DNA of 64,000 nucleotides from JANQIO01 sp965601975 (GCA_965601975.1 OZ271856.1:3534001-3598000); one strand, 5' to 3'; positions 15,340 to 24,251 are shown, counted from the stretch's first letter. Program-made: numbers and translations. Notes: generated by a model from the sequence alone, not told the origin.

Positions 15340-17841
15340 ATGAAGTTTGCAGAAAAGCCTGATGCGGCTGCTGTACCCCTCAGCGGTACACAGGAACCAC
15401 GGGCTGAGTGCATGGCATCTGCTGACCTATCCAAACTTGTCTATGGCAACGCCACCGGCGCGGATGCCCGGCAGGTGGAAATTGTCAGCACTGGCGGCGA
15501 GGGCATCGTCTTCTGGCAGGTGGACCCACCGGTCGATACCGGCGAGAGCAAGGACCTGCAGGTTGAAGCCCTGCGCGAGGGCCTGCGCTTCATCACCTGC
15601 AACGGCGAGTTCGCCGACATCATGGGCCTCGAGGATCCCGACGCGCTCTCCGAGTCCGACGGCGCCGAGCTCATCGAGTCGGTCGGCCTGTCCGACAAGC
15701 TGCAGGAACTGGTCGATACCGACTACCGCATCGAAGCCTTCCAGATCACCCTGCAGGGCGCGGGAGGCGAAGAACTCGCCTACAGCATTGCCACCCACTG
15801 CATCCTGCAGGACGACCAGCTGACGGGCATCTGGAGTTCCCTGAGCAGCGACAGCCAGCGCGTGGCCCGTGAGCGTGAGCTCGCCGTCAACCGCCAGCTG
15901 CTGCAGGACAGCCAGGGGATGGCCGGCATCGGCTGCTGGTCCAGCGATTTTCACGGCAACTTTGATTTCCAGTCAGAGCAGCTGGCGCGGCTGTTCGGCC
16001 TGCCGACAAACCGCGAGTACACCTTTGAAGAGACGCTTCAGCGCGTGCACCCCGCCGACCGCGAGATGCTGCTGGGGGCGCGCGAGCAGGCCATGAGTGC
16101 CGAGGGCATCACCTCGGTCGAGTTCCGCGTCATCCACGATGATGGCTCACTGCACCACCTGCGCTCAACCGCCCGCACCTTCTTCAACGAAGACGGCGAA
16201 CCCGCGCGCTGGCTGGGCAGCATGCAGGAAGTGACCCGTGACAAGCTGCAGGCGGAAGCCAGGCACACCCAGTACCTGCACCTGCCTGACCCGCTGTTCA
16301 CGATCGACCTGGACACCCCCCTGGACACTGACATGCCCCTGGCGCAACAGGCGGCCATGCTGACCGAGCAGGGCCGCATCGCCGACTGCAACCACGCGCT
16401 GGCCGAGGCCATCGGCCAGCCGCGCAACGACCTGGTCGGCGAGCGGGCCAGCTTCCTGGAGGACATCTGGACGAAGAACGCCTCCCGCTTCTGCCGGGAG
16501 TCCTATCGCCTGGAGGATCGCCAGCTGGAGATTCCCCAGGCCGGCGACGCGGCGTCGCTGACCTTCGAGCTGAGTCTCTACGGCACCGTCGAAGACGGCA
16601 AGCTGTGGCGCGTCTGGGGCTACTGCCGCGACATCACCGAACAGGCCCAGGTCCGCGACAGCCTCGAGGAAGTGGTCAAGGCCCGCACCGATGCCCTGTA
16701 CAAGGAAGTGCAACTGCGGCGACAGAACGCCGACCAGCTGAAGCAACAGGCCATCGTCGTATCGAATATGTCTGAAGCTGTCATCGTCACGGACCTGGAG
16801 CTGGAAATCAGCGACTGGAACCGGGGCGCGGAGGCCATGTTCGGTTTCTCCAGCGACGCGGTTCTGGGCAAAACACTGGACGAGCTGTTGAGCCCCAGCG
16901 GCGATCCCAGGCCCGACGGCCGGGATGGTGACGGTGATTGGGTGCAGGCCATCGACGGCTGGCGCGGCGAACTGACCTGTCTCAGGCAGGACGGACAGGC
17001 GGTCATCTGCGAATCCAGTATCACGGTCCTGAAAGATGAAGAGGATGTCCCCCTCTCCCTGGTTCACGTGCTGCGCGACGTCGGCGAGCGCCGCCGCTAC
17101 GAGGATGACCTGGCCATGGCCAAGGAAACGGCGGAGCGGGCCAACCAGGCCAAGACCCGTTTCATTCGCGGGCTCAGCCACGAAATGCGCACCCCGCTGA
17201 ATGCGATCCTGGGCTTTGGCCAGCTGCTGGAGCGGCTGCAAACCCAGCCGCTCAATGAGCGCCAGCAGACGTATCTCAAGCAAATCCGCACCGGCGGTGA
17301 GCACCTGCTGGAGCTGGTCAACGAAGTGCTGGACCTGGCCCGCATCGAGGCCGGCGAGCTGGGCCTAGAGCCCGCCATCGTGGATATCGGCGAGCTGATC
17401 GACGAGTGCCTGCAGCTGCTGCGTCCCCAGGCCACGGAGCGCCAGGTGTCGGTGCAGGGCAACTACCACATTCGCGAGAAGATTGTCGCCGACCCCACCC
17501 GGGTGAAGCAGGTGTTATTCAACCTGCTGTCGAACGGGGTCAAGTACAACAGCAGTCCGGGTGAACTCAACGTCACCATCGAGAGTGTCGCAGACGCACA
17601 CATTCGCATCACCGTCGCCGATACCGGCCAGGGCATCCCCGAAGACCTGGTCGACGCCCTCTACGAGCCCTTCAATCGCCTGGGCGTTGCCGATGTCAGC
17701 GTCCAGGGTACCGGCCTGGGCCTGACCATCACCCGCGAACTCGTTGCCGCCATGAACGGTGAGATGGGCGTGGAGAGCGAGGTCGGCGTCGGCAGCACGT
17801 TCTGGGTACAGCTGCCAAGGATGCCTCAAGCGGACTCTTGA
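15340..17841 (+). CDS. Soluble multi-PAS sensor histidine kinase
   Basis: The 833-residue protein has no obvious membrane segment. I see four PAS-like units: about residues 25-160, about 200-300 (GCWSSDFHGNFDFQSEQLARLFGLP through HLRSTARTFFNEDG), about 310-440 (DPLFTIDLDTPLDTD...RIADCNHALAEAIG), and about 475-590 (SEAVIVTDLELEISDWNRGAEAMFGFS). A coiled-coil linker precedes the last. The HisKA domain has His614 (RGLSHEMRTPLNAILGFGQLL) and the HATPase domain has NLLSNGVKYN, VADTGQGIP and GTGLGLTIT, so the kinase core looks intact. No response regulator is adjacent. The ATG at 15340 was chosen because GGGGAG precedes it by five bases. It sits between the pomAB-PilZ operon and a SPOR gene, so a motility link is possible but unproven. 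Confidence 0.85.
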   Translation: MKFAEKPDAAAVPLSGTQEPRAECMASADLSKLVYGNATGADARQVEIVSTGGEGIVFWQVDPPVDTGESKDLQVEALREGLRFITCNGEFADIMGLEDPDALSESDGAELIESVGLSDKLQELVDTDYRIEAFQITLQGAGGEELAYSIATHCILQDDQLTGIWSSLSSDSQRVARERELAVNRQLLQDSQGMAGIGCWSSDFHGNFDFQSEQLARLFGLPTNREYTFEETLQRVHPADREMLLGAREQAMSAEGITSVEFRVIHDDGSLHHLRSTARTFFNEDGEPARWLGSMQEVTRDKLQAEARHTQYLHLPDPLFTIDLDTPLDTDMPLAQQAAMLTEQGRIADCNHALAEAIGQPRNDLVGERASFLEDIWTKNASRFCRESYRLEDRQLEIPQAGDAASLTFELSLYGTVEDGKLWRVWGYCRDITEQAQVRDSLEEVVKARTDALYKEVQLRRQNADQLKQQAIVVSNMSEAVIVTDLELEISDWNRGAEAMFGFSSDAVLGKTLDELLSPSGDPRPDGRDGDGDWVQAIDGWRGELTCLRQDGQAVICESSITVLKDEEDVPLSLVHVLRDVGERRRYEDDLAMAKETAERANQAKTRFIRGLSHEMRTPLNAILGFGQLLERLQTQPLNERQQTYLKQIRTGGEHLLELVNEVLDLARIEAGELGLEPAIVDIGELIDECLQLLRPQATERQVSVQGNYHIREKIVADPTRVKQVLFNLLSNGVKYNSSPGELNVTIESVADAHIRITVADTGQGIPEDLVDALYEPFNRLGVADVSVQGTGLGLTITRELVAAMNGEMGVESEVGVGSTFWVQLPRMPQADS

Positions 17842-17855
17842 GGTATCGTTAGGGG

Positions 17856-18767
17856 ATGGACACCCCTGACAAGAACGCACACCTCAGTCCCCTCCTGTCA
17901 GAGATCAAGGACTACGGACCGGGCGAAGCTGCGCCGGAAGAGTCTGAAGCGGAACGGCTGGAGTCCAGTGAGTCCGCCGCGGCTGACACCCCCGCCGCAA
18001 CCGAGCCTCCCACCCCCAGTGAGCCCCCGATTGTAGAGCCGGAACCCGTACCGGCAGCCCCGGCGCCGGCCCCCGCCAAAGGCGGCAGTCGACTCGCCCT
18101 GTATTCACTGGTTGTCCTGTGGCTGTTGACGCTGGGCGGCGGCTTTGGCGCGTTCGTCTGGCAGCAGACCCGGGTCGACGCACTGACCGTCCAGCTGCGC
18201 GAGCAGCGCGCCCCGCTGGAGCGCCGCGCCGCCGAGGCGCAGCGCGAAACGGAGCGCCTCGAATTGCGGGTGGCGGCACTGCAGGAAGAAGCGGAAGAGC
18301 TGCGCACGGCCCTGGCAACAGCGGAAAGCCAGGCCATGGAAATGGCCATCGCGGCAGCCAATGCCGAGACAGCATCGGAGCCCGAGCCCGAACCGGAACC
18401 CGCACCAGAACCCGAAACCGTGCTCGCAGACCCCGAACCTGCGCCCATGGTGGAGGAACCCGCTGAACCGGAGCCGGCGGCCGCTGCTCCCGCGATCGTA
18501 GAAGCAGAACCGCAGGCGCCGGCTGCCGCAGCCGGCGGCTGGTACGTAAACCTGAGCACGCTCAGCACCGAGGCGGCCGCCGTGGAGTGGCTGCAGGCGC
18601 TGGAAGATGCGCCCGCCAATGCGGATATCGTGTCCGTGCAGAGCGGTAGTCGAACCCTGTACCGGGTGCGCGTGGGCGGATTTGCATCCCGCGAGCAGGC
18701 CCGCGACGCCGCGGACATGTTCACCGCGCAATGGCGGCTGTCAGGCGTCTGGATCAGCGATCGCTAG
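17856..18767 (+). CDS. SPOR-domain inner-membrane protein
   Basis: The 303-residue protein has an acidic, proline-rich cytoplasmic N-terminus, one membrane helix around residues 75-97 (ALYSLVVLWLLTLGGGFGAFVW), a periplasmic coiled coil (about 98-170), a Pro/Glu repeat stretch (EPEPEPEPAPEPE), and a C-terminal SPOR domain from about residue 225 (GGWYVNLSTLSTEAAAVEWL to the end). SPOR domains bind denuded septal peptidoglycan, so a role in division-site or polar envelope remodelling is likely. It follows the PAS kinase by 14 bases and its last bases overlap, tail to tail, the end of a PilZ-like gene on the other strand. No enzymatic domain is visible. Confidence 0.83.
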   Translation: MDTPDKNAHLSPLLSEIKDYGPGEAAPEESEAERLESSESAAADTPAATEPPTPSEPPIVEPEPVPAAPAPAPAKGGSRLALYSLVVLWLLTLGGGFGAFVWQQTRVDALTVQLREQRAPLERRAAEAQRETERLELRVAALQEEAEELRTALATAESQAMEMAIAAANAETASEPEPEPEPAPEPETVLADPEPAPMVEEPAEPEPAAAAPAIVEAEPQAPAAAAGGWYVNLSTLSTEAAAVEWLQALEDAPANADIVSVQSGSRTLYRVRVGGFASREQARDAADMFTAQWRLSGVWISDR

Positions 18768-19369
18768 GGATTGATCCCCATGGCGACCGCGCGCCGGTGA
18801 TAGCGGAATATCAATTTCTCGAGCAGATCGACGATAGCCTCTCCGGGCGCGTCGAAAATCACCTGCCAGCAGGGCTCACCGTCTTCGTCTTTCACCTGTG
18901 ACAGCTTGCCGTAGAGGCACAGCGGCATCGGCACCACCGGGTTCACAAACAGTTCTGCCACCACTGGCGAGGCAAAGGGCGCCTGCGGAGGTTCGTCGGT
19001 CAGTGAGGTGAACTGGGCCCCTTCGCGCAGCGGCCAGCTGATGCCCTCGGCGGTGAGGGTGATGGGTACCGGCGTGGGCAGCGATTGTTTGGCGGTCACC
19101 AGCTGCTGCACGATGCTGATCAGCAGGTCCAGTTTGAGATCCATGCGTGCCAGCTCGGTACTGAACTCACTGCGCTCCTCGACCTCGTGATGGTCCTGCA
19201 GGGCAATGCTGACCCGCAGCAGCATCTCGTTGCGGGCGTACTGCTGGCGCAGGGTGACTGAATCGGGGGGCGACGACACGCTGCGCACTCGCAAAGGTAG
19301 CGCTTCGCGATGCGTCAGCCCGGTGCCCTGGTCGTGCAAACTCTCCATCGTACGCCGCGCCGGCTGCAT
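18764..19369 (-). CDS. Degenerate PilZ-like protein in the fliDST operon
   Basis: This 201-residue soluble protein has the same overall plan as the PilZ protein encoded after pomB: an N-terminal basic strand (LPLRVRSVS), a long helical insertion (RNEMLLRVSIALQDHHEVEERSEFSTELARMDLKLDLLISIVQQLV) and a C-terminal beta region with ITLTAEGISWPLREGAQF and CWQVIFDAPGEAIVDLLEKLIFRYHRR. The RxxxR and NxSxxG signatures are not intact (TAEG replaces the second), so c-di-GMP binding is doubtful. It starts directly after the fliT stop, and ATG at 19369 or 19348 are both possible. Position as last gene of fliD-fliS-fliT suggests a flagellar regulatory or chaperone-linked job. Assignment to PilZ is by pattern only. 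Confidence 0.6.
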   Translation of the reverse strand: MQPARRTMESLHDQGTGLTHREALPLRVRSVSSPPDSVTLRQQYARNEMLLRVSIALQDHHEVEERSEFSTELARMDLKLDLLISIVQQLVTAKQSLPTPVPITLTAEGISWPLREGAQFTSLTDEPPQAPFASPVVAELFVNPVVPMPLCLYGKLSQVKDEDGEPCWQVIFDAPGEAIVDLLEKLIFRYHRRAVAMGINP

Positions 19370-19699
19370 TCAGCCGCCAAGCCCCTGGATTTCGTCGTAA
19401 CTGCTGCTGCCGCCGCGTCCCTGGCGCAATCCGGCAATCTCTTCCATGGTGGCACTGCGCGCTTCCGCGACCCGCTGTACGAGCCTGTCGTTCAGCACCA
19501 GCAGTGCGGCGATGGCCTCGCTGCTGCGCTCGGAGTCCTCGGCGTCCAGACCCGGTCCAAAGCACGCCTCCATGCAGTCCTGGCGCTCTTGCGTCAGCAA
19601 TTCCAAACCGGGCCAGTCGGCATCATCGGCGCAGCGCAGCATCCGCTCGGTGCAGCACACCAGGTGTGCCAATGCTTCTGCCGTGGTCCTAGCCGGCAC
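19370..19699 (-). CDS. fliT: FliT-like flagellar chaperone
   Basis: The 109-residue, mostly alpha-helical protein directly follows fliS, which is the usual place of fliT. It starts at GTG and overlaps the fliS end by 11 bases. Sequence similarity to FliT is weak, as is normal for this fast-evolving family; the helical pattern (LAHLVCCTERMLRCADDADWPGLELLTQERQDCME) fits. FliT binds the filament cap protein FliD before export and in enterobacteria also restrains the master regulator. Here only the FliD chaperone role is inferred, from position. Confidence 0.65.
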   Translation of the reverse strand: MPARTTAEALAHLVCCTERMLRCADDADWPGLELLTQERQDCMEACFGPGLDAEDSERSSEAIAALLVLNDRLVQRVAEARSATMEEIAGLRQGRGGSSSYDEIQGLGG

Positions 19700-20090
19700 G
19701 ATTGCCCACCTCGGGCGCGATGCCGTCCCAGCCCACCTTCAGCTCTCGCGCCAGGCCCATGACTTCCTCGATCGCCACCACATCGGACTCGGTATTGGCC
19801 TGCAGCAGGCGCATCTCCATATGGTCATAGAGGTCCGCCAGGCGCTGGCCGAGCTCGCCACCGGCGGAGCGGTCCACGCTGGCGCGCAGGGCGTCAATAA
19901 TGGCGATGCTCTTGCTGAGCATCTCGCCCTTCTCCGGCACCTGGCCGCGCTCCGTGTAGCCGCGCGCCCTGGCCAGGCGTTCCAGCAGGCCGTCAAACAG
20001 CATCGCGACCAGGGTATGTGGGTCTGCCGTCTCGACCTGGCTGGTGACACCCACCTGCCGGAATTGATCCATTGCTGCGAAATTGTTCAT
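19689..20090 (-). CDS. fliS: FliS, flagellin export chaperone
   Basis: The 133-residue protein has the FliS helical bundle signature: V(E)TADPHTLVAMLFDGLLERLARARGYTERG, SKSIAIIDALRASVD, GELGQRLADLYDHMEMRLLQAN. FliS binds the C-terminal D0 helix of flagellin in the cytoplasm and prevents premature polymerisation before export. It lies 20 bases after fliD and overlaps fliT. Length is normal for the family. Confidence 0.95.
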   Translation of the reverse strand: MNNFAAMDQFRQVGVTSQVETADPHTLVAMLFDGLLERLARARGYTERGQVPEKGEMLSKSIAIIDALRASVDRSAGGELGQRLADLYDHMEMRLLQANTESDVVAIEEVMGLARELKVGWDGIAPEVGNRAG

Positions 20091-20110
20091 GTCACGTCCT
20101 CCCGGAACGT

Positions 20111-22159
20111 TCAGGAATCAGGGTTGAATGCCGGCCCCGGCAGGGACGCCAGCTGCTGTGTGAGAAAGTCACTGGTGGACTGCAACTGCGCCAGCAGTGC
20201 ATCCAGGGCGCCGAACTGGCTGCGGTAGCGCGCCTCGACACTCTCCAGGCGGCGCTCCAGCTGAATGCGCTGTTCGCCGATATCGTCGATGCGGCTCTGC
20301 AAGCCGTTGCTGCGGGAATCCAGCAGGCCGTCGGCGGCGAGGAAGTCATCGAGTACGCTTTCCATCTGGGCGAACAGGCCGCGGCCGAAGGTCACCGAGC
20401 CGAGGTCACCGGACACGCCGGCGTCTATTTCCAGGGCCAGGCCGTCTGCCTCGGTGCCCTCGGCAGCCGTCAGCGTGCGACCGCTGCCGGTGGCCGCCTG
20501 GCCGTTGATCGTGCCCGCCACATCGGTGCCCGCAGTCCCGGCGCCGATGGCCAGGCCCAGGTCGGCCGCGACGTTCGCATCCGCGGCGGTGATTTCCACC
20601 TGGGACTCGTCGCCGTAGCTGTTCGAGGTGATCGCAAGGCTGTCGCTCGCGGACGAGTAGCTCACCACCACGCGTACACTGGAGGACTGGGCACTGGCGG
20701 CGCTGTTGATCTGTGACTGAATCTCCGCCGCCAGCAGGTCGCCGGTGTCGTAGGTGCCCTGGGTGAGCGTGATCGCCCCCAGGTCGACGCCGTCTACCGC
20801 AATATTGAAACTGTCGTTGGCGGCGCCGATGGTGACGTCATTGGCACCGACAAAGTCGGGCAGCACACCGCCGCCGGACAGCTGTCCGCGCGTCGCCGCC
20901 TGGGTGATATTGACCGCAAAGGCGCCGACGCCGGTGGCGTCACTGCTGTCTACATAACTGACGCGGCCGTCACTGGGACGGCCCAGCTCTGCAAACAGCG
21001 CCGCGACCGCATCGATGTCTTCCTCGATGGCCTGGTCCAGTGCGGTGCTGTCCAGCAGCAGTGTCCCGTCGGACTGTGTCGAGATGCCCACCTCCGACAG
21101 TCGCTGCAGTCCATCGCTGAATCCCAGCGGCGTTCCGCGAAGAATGCCCTTGACCCGGTTTTCCACGGCGCCGACAGTAAAGTCGCCCTGCAGCAGGCCA
21201 CCCTGGCCGGACTCCGCATTGAAGCCCGCCAGCGAGGTCAGGGTTGCCTGCAGCTCATTGAAGCTGCCGACAAAGCCCAGTACTGCCGACTTCAGCGAGG
21301 CGACATCCCGGGCCACGTCCACAGTGACCGGGGATTCGGTCACGGCCTTGAGATCCAGGGTGACACCTTCCAGCGCACCGGTGACGGTGTTGTCCGCACT
21401 GGTGATCGCCAGCCCGTTGATGGTCAGCGCAGCATCGGCGGCCGCGGCTGTCTGCTCGAGGTTGGTGGCCGAGCTGTTGAAGGCGAGGCGCGACAGCCCG
21501 GCGGTGTCGGTATCGTTCGTATCGTCGTCGCTGACACTGATCTCCAGGCTGTTTTCCGCCCCGGTGAAGTCCGAGCTCAGCAGCAGCCGAAAGCCGCTGC
21601 CGTCGTTGACCACGGACGCCCTCACCCCCGCATCGGCGGCGTTGATGGCGTCACTGATCCCGCGCAGCGTGTTGTTCGACGAGTCGATGTCGATAGTGAG
21701 CGCGGTGCGATCGGGGTTCACCGCAAAGCCTGAATAGCTGTCGGTGCCGCTGTCATAGTCGGTGGTGCCGAAGCGGATGGTCAGGGTCCCGGTGCCGACC
21801 GCGGTGCTGTCGCTGTCGGCGAACACCTCGCTGGCCAGGGAGTGTCGCGCGGCGAGCGAGGACACCTCGATGTCATAGCTGCCCTCGGGGGCTGACGAGC
21901 CCGCCGAGGCGAAAATACTGCCGGTGTTGCTGCTGCTGGCACGAACGGACCGGTACAGCGTGTCGCCGCTGAGGCTGGCCACGGTGGTCTGGAAACTGGC
22001 GAGACTGGCCTTGAGCGTGCCGAACCCGGACAGGCTGGCCTGGGCGGTGGACTCCGCTCGATTGAGACGCAGCTCGGGTGCCTGGCGCTCGGCAGCCACC
22101 AACTGGCTGACAAGTCCTTCGATGTCCAGGCCGGAGCCTATTCCGCTTGCTGTAATCAT
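20111..22159 (-). CDS. fliD: FliD, filament cap protein
   Basis: The 682-residue protein has the FliD N-terminal domain (SGIGSGLDIEGLVSQLVAAERQAPELRLNRAE) and the C-terminal FliD domain (LFAQMESVLDDFLAADGLLDSRSNGLQSRIDDIGEQRIQLERRLESVEARYRSQFGALDALLAQLQ), with a long central variable part. It caps the growing filament and helps flagellin fold. The ATG at 22159 was chosen because AGGTGAGG stands directly upstream; a longer frame starts within the leader. At 682 residues it is longer than the ~470 of enteric FliD, with the surplus in the surface-exposed middle. The leader holds two hairpins and a weak sigma-54 motif. Confidence 0.96.
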   Translation of the reverse strand: MITASGIGSGLDIEGLVSQLVAAERQAPELRLNRAESTAQASLSGFGTLKASLASFQTTVASLSGDTLYRSVRASSSNTGSIFASAGSSAPEGSYDIEVSSLAARHSLASEVFADSDSTAVGTGTLTIRFGTTDYDSGTDSYSGFAVNPDRTALTIDIDSSNNTLRGISDAINAADAGVRASVVNDGSGFRLLLSSDFTGAENSLEISVSDDDTNDTDTAGLSRLAFNSSATNLEQTAAAADAALTINGLAITSADNTVTGALEGVTLDLKAVTESPVTVDVARDVASLKSAVLGFVGSFNELQATLTSLAGFNAESGQGGLLQGDFTVGAVENRVKGILRGTPLGFSDGLQRLSEVGISTQSDGTLLLDSTALDQAIEEDIDAVAALFAELGRPSDGRVSYVDSSDATGVGAFAVNITQAATRGQLSGGGVLPDFVGANDVTIGAANDSFNIAVDGVDLGAITLTQGTYDTGDLLAAEIQSQINSAASAQSSSVRVVVSYSSASDSLAITSNSYGDESQVEITAADANVAADLGLAIGAGTAGTDVAGTINGQAATGSGRTLTAAEGTEADGLALEIDAGVSGDLGSVTFGRGLFAQMESVLDDFLAADGLLDSRSNGLQSRIDDIGEQRIQLERRLESVEARYRSQFGALDALLAQLQSTSDFLTQQLASLPGPAFNPDS

Positions 22160-22177
22160 GACCTCACCTGTGTGACC

Positions 22178-22216
22178 GCCGTGGGGTTCTACCACGGCAA
22201 CCCGCGCACGCGGGTT
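22178..22216 (-). repeat. Two adjacent hairpins in the fliD leader
   Basis: Inverted repeat AACCCGCG/CGCGGGTT (22199-22216, two-base loop) abuts a second one, GCCGTGG/CCACGGC (22178-22198, seven-base loop). Both lie in the presumed fliD 5' leader; the second ends ~18 bases before the start codon, just upstream of the ribosome-binding site. No T-run follows, so these are not terminators. Confidence 0.7.
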
Positions 22217-22243
22217 CACAGAAACTTTCTACATGAGGTCAAT

Positions 22244-22258
22244 GCAGATTCTGTTCCA
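22244..22258 (-). promoter_or_regulatory. Possible sigma-54 promoter of fliDST
   Basis: TGGAACAGAATCTGC on the minus strand keeps the essential GG and GC at 12-base spacing, with three mismatches to TGGCACG-N4-TTGC. It sits ~85 bases before the fliD start, in the gap after flaG. Confidence 0.45.
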
Positions 22259-22285
22259 ACTTTTGGGGGGGAGACTGAAAAAGCT

Positions 22286-22678
22286 TCAGGCTTCGCTGTT
22301 GATCAGTACGCCTCGCGCGTCGGCCGTGGGGGATTCTTCCAGTACCTTGGCCAGGGCCAGGACTTCCTCGCCGGGAATCTGGCGTATTACCTGGTCCGTG
22401 GTGCTGTCCTTTACCGTGATCACTGTGCGGCCGGTGTCTTCGTCGACATCGAAACGCAGCTCACGGGAGACATTCTGCACGAAGCTGGAGATCGTATTGG
22501 CGGCCTCGATAACGGCCATGCGCTGGGCAGAGCTGTCCGCGGCCGGCGAAACATTGCCGCCCTGGGCGGAAGTTTGCCGTTGCGCATCGTCGCTTGCCGT
22601 CTTCTGGCTCGCAGCCGTCCGCTCCGTCGCCATCGGCTTGACCTGATTCGCTTGCTTGATTCCGTCGATTTTCGTCAT
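22286..22678 (-). CDS. flaG: FlaG family flagellar protein
   Basis: The 130-residue protein has a disordered, Ala/Ser/Gln-rich N-terminal half and the conserved FlaG C-terminus (LRFDVDEDTGRTVITVKDSTTDQVIRQIPGEEVLALAKVLEE). FlaG proteins lie between flagellin and fliD in polar flagellates and influence filament length. The ATG at 22678 was chosen because GGAGG stands seven bases upstream; GTG one codon earlier is the alternative. It is preceded by the fliC terminator, so expression is by read-through. Confidence 0.9.
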   Translation of the reverse strand: MTKIDGIKQANQVKPMATERTAASQKTASDDAQRQTSAQGGNVSPAADSSAQRMAVIEAANTISSFVQNVSRELRFDVDEDTGRTVITVKDSTTDQVIRQIPGEEVLALAKVLEESPTADARGVLINSEA

Positions 22679-22693
22679 CACGGGACCTCCCAG

Positions 22694-22722
22694 AAAAAGA
22701 GGTGTGGCCTTGCGGCCACACC
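22694..22722 (-). terminator. Terminator of fliC
   Basis: Nine-bp perfect stem GGTGTGGCC/GGCCACACC (22701-22722) with a TTGC loop, followed on the minus strand by TCTTTTTC. It is 37 bases beyond the flagellin stop and directly before flaG. Confidence 0.9.
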
Positions 22723-22759
22723 TGTCACTCTATCTACCGTATCGTCCTCAGAGTGAGCC

Positions 22760-24172
22760 TTACTGCAGGAGAGCCAGCACGTTCTGGGGCAGGGCATTCG
22801 CCTGCGCCAGCATGGCTGTACCGGCCTGCTGCAGGATCTGCGCCCGGGTGAGGTTCGCAGTTTCGGCAGCGAAGTCAGCATCCATGATGCGGGACCGTGC
22901 AGCAGACAGGTTCTCAGAGGTCGTCTGCAGGCTGGTCACGACTGACTCGAAGCGGTTCTGCACCGCACCCAGGGTCGCCCGGCTGCTGTTGATGCTGGTC
23001 AGGGCCGCATCGACAGACGTGAGGGCCGCGTTGGCGCCGGATACGTCACTGATATCCACCGCGTTGAGGGCAGTACCCGTGGCGGCGATGTTGATACCCG
23101 TGCCCAGGCCGGCCGCGTTGCCGGTGAAGTCAACCGTGCCCGTGGTGCCGCTGGGCGCGACATAGGTCACGTCGACGGTACCACCCGTGGTAGCTTCGGC
23201 CAGGCCGACGCTGTTGGCAGTGGCCGTGGCAGCGTTGGTGTTATCGAAGTTGTCGATATCGATGTTGCGGCCGTCAGCGGACGTCAGCTGGATGCCGGAG
23301 CCCGTGTCGCTGGCCGATACGCCGGTCACAGAGGACTGGGCGTTGATGGCGTCTACCGCGTTGGTGCGGTTGGTGGCCAGGTTGGTGGTCGTGGTGATCG
23401 TAATGGTCAGGCCATTGACGTCCACGTCCACGCTACCGGCAATCGCCGTGCCGCCGCTGGCGGTGGTCACGGTGGCCGCATCCGCGGAGGCGGTCAGGCC
23501 CTGGACGCCGGAGGCGTTGATGGCATCGGCGATGGCCTTGCCGTCAATGGCAATGGAGCCGAGGCTGTAGCTGGTGCCGTCGATGTCGACGCCGGCAGCG
23601 GCAGCCGTGGTACCCGCGGTACCGATCGCCTGGTTGCTCAGGGTAAAGCCCTGGAACTGGCCCAGTGAAGACGTACGCGCGCTGGAAATGCTGTTCACGC
23701 TGATGGTCTCACCGTTGTTGGCGCCCACCTGGAAGACCTGCGAGCTGAAAGTACCGTCCAGCAGCTTGACGCCGTTGAAGTTCGTCTGGGTCGCAACCCG
23801 GTCGATCTCGGCAACCAGCTGGCTGACTTCTTCCTGCAGGGCAGCGCGGTCAGACGCAGAGTTCGTGGCGTTGGCAGACTGAACCGACAGCTCGCGAATA
23901 CGCTGCAGGTTGTTGGTGACTTCGCCGAGTGCACCTTCAGCCGTCTGGGCCAGGGAGATGCCGTCACTGGCATTCCGTACCGCCTGGTTGAGGCCGCGGA
24001 TCTGTGCGGTGAAGCGCTCGCTGATCGCGAGGCCGGCCGCATCGTCCTTGGCGCTATTGATTCGCAGACCTGAAGACAAACGTTGCAGGGATACATTGAG
24101 TGATGACTGCGACGCGTTCAGGTTGCGCTGTGCGTTCAGAGACGCAATGTTGGTATTGATTACCTGTGGCAT
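22760..24172 (-). CDS. fliC: Flagellin
   Basis: The 470-residue protein has the conserved D0/D1 N-terminus (MPQVINTNIASLNAQRNLN, RLSSGLRINSAKDDAAGLAISERFTAQIRGLNQAVRNASDGISLAQTAEGAL) and C-terminus (ENLSAARSRIMDADFAAETANLTRAQILQQAGTAMLAQANALPQNVLALLQ). The middle (about 175-390) is Ala/Thr/Asp-rich and variable. It polymerises into the external filament. Only one flagellin gene is seen in the window. The ATG at 24172 follows a GAGAGGAAAAGG ribosome-binding site; a start seven codons upstream is unlikely. A sigma-28 promoter and a hairpin lie in the leader, and a strong terminator follows. Confidence 0.98.
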   Translation of the reverse strand: MPQVINTNIASLNAQRNLNASQSSLNVSLQRLSSGLRINSAKDDAAGLAISERFTAQIRGLNQAVRNASDGISLAQTAEGALGEVTNNLQRIRELSVQSANATNSASDRAALQEEVSQLVAEIDRVATQTNFNGVKLLDGTFSSQVFQVGANNGETISVNSISSARTSSLGQFQGFTLSNQAIGTAGTTAAAAGVDIDGTSYSLGSIAIDGKAIADAINASGVQGLTASADAATVTTASGGTAIAGSVDVDVNGLTITITTTTNLATNRTNAVDAINAQSSVTGVSASDTGSGIQLTSADGRNIDIDNFDNTNAATATANSVGLAEATTGGTVDVTYVAPSGTTGTVDFTGNAAGLGTGINIAATGTALNAVDISDVSGANAALTSVDAALTSINSSRATLGAVQNRFESVVTSLQTTSENLSAARSRIMDADFAAETANLTRAQILQQAGTAMLAQANALPQNVLALLQ

Positions 24173-24251
24173 AACCTTTTCCTCTCTTTTCAAGCCGCCG
24201 CGTTCGCCTGAACGTCCTAGCGGTGAACTGACTAATAAGTCGGTTTTATCG

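Noticed and set aside
18370..18480. GAACCC/GAGCCC-rich repeat tract as a DNA repeat element.
   Set aside because: It is the coding sequence of the Pro/Glu linker of the SPOR protein and needs no other explanation.
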